Shown in pieces: positions 57,928 to 64,000 of a DNA stretch of 64,000 bases. Below the pieces are notes generated by a model, which was given only the letters and a program-made list of their open reading frames with translations, was not told the DNA's origin and made no database searches. Source of the stretch: Acarospora socialis (lineage: Eukaryota; Ascomycota; Lecanoromycetes; Acarosporales; Acarosporaceae); contig JAMYGW020000008.1 of the NCBI GenBank assembly GCA_025617375.2, forward strand, positions 1,736,001 through 1,800,000. Reading direction: 5' to 3'. The first letter of the stretch is position 1. Every line of letters starts with the position of its first letter. A program made the position numbers and the translations under genes.

Positions 57928-58880
57928 TTACTGCTTTCGTCCTGCCAAAAGCGAACTGTTTGTTAGGAGTTTGGCTCCCAATAGCCACCAAGCAAGCACG
58001 ATACCCAGTAGTGGGGCGAGCACGGTCGTGGCCCTCCTCAGCACGTTCCAGAGTCCCTTTCTGACTATCACTGCCATTTGCTCTTTATGCACGGCCTCAT
58101 CGTTGCGCCTTGGAAAGGGCACATCAGGCATCTGCTTGCCTAGAAATTTACACAGCGGCTCCCACCCATCTCCCATCCGATATTCCAGTAACATTCCGGG
58201 CGGGGTCACTTTTCGGACGAGGGCATAATGCTCGCGGTACTTGTCCCTCGCTTTGGCCTGCATATCCTTCTTCCCCGTTGCCCCCATCCACCACCTCGCC
58301 CACCGATGATGGCAAACCGCCACTGGCCCCAGAAGAAAGGGATCGCAAGCCGCGACGAAGTTGATGAATTTGTCCCACATGGGCTCGATGACGTTGGCGT
58401 CGAAGCTCTTGTACCAGCTCTCGATGTCACGCTCGACCAGGATGACCTTGGCGTCCGGATACGCCATGATGAGGTCCTCGGCAAAGGCCACGGCGGGCGG
58501 GTCCGAGCTCACGGCGCTGCAGTGGCCGAGCAGCTGATCCCAGTCCGCCCGAGTGAAGGGCCGGCCGTGGCCGCGGAATTTGGCGTCCATGGCCTCGTTC
58601 CACATCGCGCAGTCCCGGACGTTGTTGAAGAACTGGATGGAGTGGTAGCAGGTGTAGCCGAGGATGTTGAGGGCGGCTTGCATAGCTACGGCGGTCGGGT
58701 TAGCAGCGTCAGAGGAAAAGTCGGCGGAGGGGTTGCCATACACATCGTTCCCGTGCGCGGAAAGCCGAGGCTTAACACCTGCATAGGGACGGTGCGGTTG
58801 CGAGTTCGGGGATCGACGTTGGAGTCGGGTAGAAAGAGCTCGGGAGCGGTTTCTTGAACGGTGAGGCGACTCGAAGACAT
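57928..58880 (-). CDS. Sulfotransferase-family P-loop protein with C-terminal membrane anchor
   Basis: Exons (complement) 58880-58742 and 58685-57928 give 298 aa. The 56-nt intron has a GTATGG donor and GCTGCTAACC branch. The phosphosulfate-binding loop SLGFPRTGTMSM is completed by the splice. MQAALNILGYTCYHS, DAVSSDPPAVAFAEDL-type sequence (AVSSDPPAVAFAEDLIMAYPDAKVIL) and VERDIESWYKSF match the fungal sulfotransferase/NAD-dependent 'Sulfotransfer_4' group. One TM segment (ATTVLAPLLGIVLAWWLLG) lies near the C-terminus. Members are abundant in filamentous fungi and mostly uncharacterised; the acceptor is unknown. It shares a 615-bp divergent promoter with the rhodopsin-domain gene. Confidence 0.88.
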
Positions 58881-59495
58881 GGTAGCGGCACGGTGAGATG
58901 GAGCAGCGGTGGTAGGTTGACTTGATGGATAAAGAAGTAGCTGAGTATAAGGAAAACTTGATGGGTCGAAGAAACAGCAAGACAAATCATACAGGCATCA
59001 ATTATAATAGCTGTGGGTTATGGAATGAAAAATGATCAGTTGTTGTGCCATCTAGATATGCTCCATAGAAAGCTCTTTGAAGGCGGCGGAATGCTCCTGC
59101 AGGATGTTAGAATGAGTGTCTCTGCATGTGATGTTCTGTCTGTGCCACCTCTGAACGCAAGGCTCCATAGCCCCGTCCGCAGTCACCTATTTTAAGCGCT
59201 CATACTGTGGTACAAGAGAAGCATAACTCACCTATTATGTTCATGGGATGCAACCTCTCTGCAAGTCAGACGTGGGGTCCGCAGACGGGGTGTTTAGAGC
59301 TCGATCCCGCCCTTTCACTGCTGATCGCGGCTGAGGAGACAATACCTACTCTGTAGGTATATAAAACAATGCAAGACCTCTATGTCCAAGTAAATACGTT
59401 TGGGTTCACACATTCAGCTTCACATACGCTGCAAGCCAACCTCGAAGTCTCGCTCTGTGCAAGGGTTTTGTTTTGCATTACCTGAGGGGTTGAAC
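58881..59495. promoter_or_regulatory. Divergent promoter region of the sulfotransferase-like and rhodopsin-domain genes
   Basis: 615 bp between two start codons on opposite strands, with no gene of its own. A TATA box for the plus-strand gene is at 59358-59366. Confidence 0.45.
59358..59366 (+). promoter_or_regulatory. Probable TATA box of the rhodopsin-domain gene
   Basis: TATATAAAA located 138 bp upstream of the ATG at 59496, just after a CCTACTCTGTAGG short inverted repeat. Confidence 0.6.
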
Positions 59496-61060
59496 ATGGC
59501 GTCTCTCTCATTCGATCTTACTCGAAACCCTCCGGCCGGAAAACCTCCGCCAGGCGTGATACCAAACTATACGAACCCATACAGCCAGAATGTAATCTTT
59601 TTCGTCGTGGGTTCCATCCTGCTGTTTATCATGCTCGTGTTCTTCTCAATCCGAATCTTTGCGAAGTTCGGCGTTCTTAAGAAAAGAACCTGGGACGATT
59701 GTGAGTCCCGACGACATAGGCCCGAGTGAAAATCAACTCGCCATGCTAATCAGTTTACATTGTTTAGTAACTTGCTCTGTGGCGGCAGTGAGTCCAACAA
59801 GCGTCTATTGACCTTTGTCTTCGAAAATGCTAAAAAGTACTGTACCTAATGATGATTATCATTCCTCTCGATAGCTAGGAACGACCCTTTATTATATAGC
59901 CCTTATTTTCGGTAGGCAAGTCCCTTTCGCTTTCAACACACCACCTCAACTTAGCAACTTTCCATGCCTCATAACTGACTACCTATCCTTTGCACAGCTA
60001 CAACACGCGGCAAGATCGGAATACATAATTGGGACGTGCCAGCCGCGCATCTATTAACGAGAGATTTCCTCATTGTACGCCAGTGTATTCAAGCTTTCTA
60101 GTCATCTTATATTCTAACCTTTGAACAGCCGGCTTATCTGATCGATGCCCCAGCGACTCTAATATGGTATTTCACCAAGCTCACCCTTTTTCTGCTTTAT
60201 CTTCAGATCTTCAGGCCCTTCACATGGTTTCGATATTGCGTTTATGCTGGAATCGGCCTGTGTACAGCCGGCTACCTTGCATTCAGCATCGCACAGTTCT
60301 ATTTCACCACGCCGTCCCGGGGCCAGACTTGGGCAGAAAGCTTGCAAGACCCCAGATTCCAGCATGAGTTCGACATGAGCGTTCCAGTAACTGCTTTCGG
60401 TCTCGCTTTTGACATTTACCTTTTTATTTTGCCCATCACAGCTGTCTCGAAACTTCAGCTCTCGGGGCAGCGCAAGCTTGGGGTGATTGCTATCTTTGCC
60501 ACGGGTTTGGGGTAAGCAGTACATTTTCTTTTATCGGCGCTCTTCAAAATTCTAACTATCTTCGCAGGGCTGTGATTGCCTCAACAATCAACCTTGTCTA
60601 CAAGATTGAACTATTTGCCAACAACAACAACGACTTCATGTACCTCTCTTTCAAGACCTCTCTATGCGGGTATGTCTTTCTCCCCATCTCTCGCATCGAT
60701 CTCGCTCTTCTGATCCCTTGACCCAGCTTTGTTGAAATGTGTGTGGGTGTCATTGTCTCCTGTATGCCATCTTTCGCGCTCCTTGTGCACCATCCCGCCG
60801 TCAAGTCTCTTCGGTCCAAAGTCACTGGAAGTCACAGTTCAAGCAGCACTTTCAAGAACAGAAGACCGGCTTCTCTTAAGCGTGAACATAGCACCGACAA
60901 GAGCGAATATGTGAACTTGGCCGGCGATCAGTCGGACAAAAGTTCGCGTGACGTCGAGCTGGGTCTGGTGGGAAAGCTGCACACAAGTATCACGGGAGGC
61001 TTTCCGGGGAACACACCGCCAGGGGGAATATATACCACACGTGAGGTGCAGCAGTGGTAG
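59496..61060 (+). CDS. Fungal rhodopsin-domain integral membrane protein (Pth11-type family)
   Basis: Seven exons: 59496-59700, 59768-59787, 59875-59911, 59998-60074, 60129-60511, 60568-60669 and 60727-61060, giving 385 aa with all phases closing. The 20-nt second exon encodes LTCSVAA and joins RTWDD to LGTTLYYIALIF, matching the DD-x-T-C pattern of the family. Later signatures: TTRGKIGIHNWDVPA, PAYLIDAPATLIWYFTKLTLFLLYLQIF, TAFGLAFDIYLFILPI, FKTSLCGFVEMCVGVIVSCMP. Seven TMs are expected; the cytosolic tail is Ser/Lys-rich and ends GGIYTTREVQQW. Relatives act as sensors on the plasma membrane, but no ligand is inferable. The N-terminus precedes the first TM (NVIFFVVGSILLFIMLVFF). Confidence 0.9.
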
Positions 61061-61399
61061 AGGCAGATCTAAGCCCGTTTGAGTAGTAGTCAGGGGGCAG
61101 CTCATGGACTCAACTTAGGCGAGGTGCTTAGCTGAGGGTGAAGATGAAATATAAGTGAAAATTTATGAAGTAACTGTTTAGCACCATGAACCAATATATG
61201 GTTTATCCAAGCCAATGCGATGTCTTTTCAAGCCTATGCTCAATCGATTGCAGTATACTAGGTTATCATAGTAGATTACCTGCCAGTGCAGGAATGGGAG
61301 TTTTCTGAGACGAAAGTACTTGAATTTGCACCTGGGCGCTCCTACGTACATTCCTTTCCGTATACTTGACATACTCCAGCTCATATCAACCCAGTGACC
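61061..61399. other. Convergent 3' spacer
   Basis: About 340 bp between the ends of the rhodopsin-domain gene and the P450 gene. Nothing coding; AT-rich stretches suit polyadenylation of both. Confidence 0.5.
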
Positions 61400-63034
61400 T
61401 TACCCACATGCGAGTCCAAACCTGAGATTTTCGTCCCCCATCCTAAACTGCCACTTTCCTCTCCACTCCTCTCTTACCTTAAAGCTCACCCTTATATCCC
61501 TCTTCGGCGGTGGCACAGCGGCAAAGACGGAGAGATCCTGCTTCGGAACAGTCCAAACGCCTCCCTCCGGCAGAATATCAAACCTTAGGATCAAGACTGC
61601 AACGGCGGCCAAGATCTCTGTTGTCGCAAAGTGCCTGCCGGGACAAATATGTGGTGCGCCGCCGAAGGCGTGGAAGGCCGTGGCACTGGGGCGTGGTCGA
61701 TCCTTGCGGGTCCAGCGATAGAGGTCTAGGGACTGGGCGTCCGAGCCCCAGATTGAGGGGTCCGAGTGGAGGACGTTGCTGGGGATGATAACGTAGGCAT
61801 CTTTCTTGAGAAGATAGGTTTCGTCGAGAAGTGTGTTAGAAGTAACAGCACGAACGACGGGAAAGACCGAATAACGGCGAAGAACCTCGTGGTAAACGGC
61901 GAGCAGAAGGGGACACGATGCCTTGAGAATGGAGAGATCCATGCTAAAGGTAGCGCTCTTATCGGCTCCTTCCGATATGACGGCTTCGGCAATCTCGGCC
62001 CGCAGATCTGCGAGAAGCGAAGGGTGAGCGTGAGCGTGGCAGAGAATCCAGAATGTGGTTGGCACCGTGTTGGCGAGAACAGCTATCAGAAATGGCACCT
62101 CGAGCTTGGCAGCGTCCAGTAGTGTCAAGTTGTGGTTTAGCGGTGCTTCCATTCGAGAGCGGGCAAGACGGGAGCCCTGTTTGTAGCCTCCATTCTCGTA
62201 ATACTCAAAAATGCGTTGCGTGAGCTCCTCACGGGCCCTAATGGCTTTCTTTGCGATTAGTCGCGGTGCTATACTAAGAAGCAATAGCGCAGCGTTGTTT
62301 TCGAATGTCCTATACAGCTTAGCGTGGTTCCGAAGCAAAGGTTAATAACTTACCAAAAAGCGTCCTCAGCTTTTGGGTCCAAGAAAGGGTTTGCTGGACC
62401 GTATATGGCATTAGTACTGGCTTGTGTGACTACATGTTGGATCCAGGATAGAAAGTTTTGGGGCCCCTGAAAAGCTTGAGGTTCATCCATCAGATCTTGA
62501 AGATTCGAGAGCATTCTCAGATTGAGCTCTACTGTCTCAGGTCCCGGTCTCAGGGCGTGTGCAATACCTTTGAGAGTTGCAGTGCTGAGATCATCTCCTT
62601 CATCTTTCTTGTGTTCAAAGGCTGTTAACTTGTCCGGGCCAAGACCTGAGAGGCATTCGGCCGCAAGCTGTACCAACGGCTCGACTCTCAATGTCGTGGA
62701 GTTGCGATGGACAGCGGAGACAAGAGGAAGGGAGTTTATTATGTAAACTTTCTTTGTAAAAAGCCTGAGAGTATATGCTGGAAGTGAGGTTCGGGAACTA
62801 TTACTGACTGAGAATCTCTCCGGTAATGACAATAGAAGCTACTCACTAGAGTTGCATGTAATAGTCGGTCCCATATCTGTAAAGACAGATCACATGGCCA
62901 AGGAACGGGATTCTTGGCCGCACGATTGGAGGCTCATTGAAATTGATAGCAAGGTTATAGCACAACTCAAGAATCCAACAAATTCCATACGCAAGAAAAG
63001 GAGTGAGCAATAATGCACCAAGTTGACCGTCCAT
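61400..63034 (-). CDS. Cytochrome P450 (CYP7/CYP8-like type)
   Basis: Exons (complement) 63034-62847, 62797-62354 and 62309-61400 give 513 aa. The first intron could end 6 nt earlier, adding two residues. An N-terminal membrane anchor (ALLLTPFLAYGICWILELCY) is followed by a Pro-rich hinge (PPIVRPRIPFLGH). The heme-binding loop is FHAFGGAPHICPGRHFA, the K-helix ExxR is EVLR, and the I-helix reads ANTVPTTFW. That last motif, lacking the usual AGxDTT and having N-T-x-P-x-x-F-W, is characteristic of CYP7/CYP8-like enzymes, which act on sterols or peroxides; the fungal substrate is unknown. No pathway partner is adjacent apart from the sulfotransferase-like gene 2.5 kb away. Confidence 0.93.
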
Positions 63035-64000
63035 GTGGCTGACTTTGACCGAGAAATTAGAACATCAAGTATAGCACAACTGAATCTACTTTTGTTCACC
63101 ACAGTTAAATGAAAAGGTAGCTTCACATCAAGTCTTTGTGAGTACAACGCAGCGTGTGTAGACGAAGATTTGACAAACCCACCAGATGGGGCGTCATAGC
63201 AGGGTTTGAAAAAGTAGCCCTGTTTGGTACATGCGGACAGGCTTTTGCATAAGGTAAGGTAAGTTTGTATGTCGGGTAAGGCAACTATCTTACTCAGCTA
63301 AGGTGGACTTGCTGCAAGAGGTGCATCTTGCCGATGACGTCTCCCAATGTCTGCAGGCATATCACCAGACATCCTGGTAGTGACGCTCTTATTTGTGTTA
63401 TTAACACTGCTGGGCATTGGGCCTTATTGGTTGGCCAACTCCAACCCCCCAAAAAAAACGCCGATCTTGGGGACAACACGGCGGCTGTTACTTGACGGCC
63501 TACTGTAGCTCAGAGTTGTTGCCTAGAGTCACTGCTTCAAGCTTTAATACAGTGCCTCCTCAGGGCATTTTCCAAAACTGAGACCTGAAGGCTCAAGCGC
63601 AGCAATCAGACACCTAGGTGTGTCTCAGAAGATGACTCGGTGCAAGCAGGGATGATCATCATACGTGAGACTTTGCTGAGATGTCCGTCATGAGAACTAG
63701 CACACAAGCCCACTTTATGCATATCAGATACTGTAGGACCGTAAGTAGCTATGTTAAGTATTAGACCGTGCATAGATGCTCTGTCCGTACCTTAGCGATG
63801 TCTTTGCTCAAAGTGGTGGGAAATGAGGCTCAAAGTCATGTGATGGGATCCTAGCATCCACCATTGCGTTGAAGTGACATCAGAGATGCTCTGTGAGATA
63901 GCACGATACAGTTGTCTTCAGCCTTCGGGGACTACTGCATGCAATATACTCAAGGCATACATCTCCGTGACCAGGACAGTGCTCGTATCGAGAACAAATG
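63035..64000. other. Spacer at the right end of the window
   Basis: About 965 bp, including the P450 promoter. No gene, tRNA or repeat is supportable. An A8 tract lies near 63,452-63,460. Confidence 0.45.

Noticed and set aside
1-64000. CRISPR arrays, phage or bacterial operons
   Set aside because: The sequence is clearly eukaryotic with spliced genes; no regularly spaced repeats were seen.

Overview
The window looks like nuclear DNA of a filamentous ascomycete (Pezizomycotina; Dothideomycetes is my guess, from gene content only). The genes carry short spliceosomal introns, mostly 44-100 nt, with GT donors, CTAAC/CTGAC-type branch points and AG acceptors. The families are typical of the group: HET domain, fungal rhodopsin-domain membrane protein, NmrA-like protein, copper-fist regulator, Yap1-type bZIP and Zn(II)2Cys6 regulator. 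All exon joins were worked out by hand and checked for reading-frame closure. None is backed by transcript data.

Layout. Positions 1-23.5 kb are a conserved block: SPF30-like Tudor splicing factor (partial, -), Yap1-type bZIP (+), DUF2433/phosphoesterase-like RGG protein (+), NPC1/Ncr1 sterol transporter (+), importin Kap123 (+), a GNAT acetyltransferase (+), an orphan gene (+), an intron-containing tRNA-Gly(GCC) (+) and the DEAD-box helicase Mak5 (-).

Positions 23.9-43.1 kb are an accessory island between two conserved genes (MAK5 and TRM7). It is full of broken genes: a kinase-ankyrin pseudogene that has lost its catalytic core, a frameshifted SET-like gene, the 3' end of an O-methyltransferase, an acyltransferase-domain scrap of a polyketide synthase, a decayed Ty1/copia integrase fragment with RIP-like stops, a Zn(II)2Cys6 regulator and a 5'-truncated PDR-type ABC transporter. 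Intact or nearly intact genes sit among them: a short-chain dehydrogenase whose catalytic Tyr is Phe, an NmrA-like protein, a Fungal_N/pseudokinase/ZZ protein with one in-frame stop, and a HET-domain protein. I read part of the island as the debris of a polyketide gene cluster (synthase, methyltransferase, reductases, regulator, transporter) mixed with self/non-self recognition genes.

Positions 43.4-50.3 kb return to conserved housekeeping genes: Trm7 tRNA methyltransferase (+), mitochondrial Coq5 (-), branched-chain 2-oxoacid dehydrogenase E1-alpha (+, head to head with COQ5) and a KpsF/GutQ-type SIS sugar-phosphate isomerase (+). From 52.9 kb on come a copper-fist transcription factor (+), a small membrane protein (+), a sulfotransferase-like protein (-), a rhodopsin-domain membrane protein with a 20-nt microexon (+) and a cytochrome P450 (-), separated by long non-coding spacers.

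I did not find a clearly new multi-gene system. The most unusual items are the eroded cluster, the Fungal_N/pseudokinase/ZZ protein, the Tyr-to-Phe dehydrogenase, and the exact 13-bp duplication that breaks the regulator gene.
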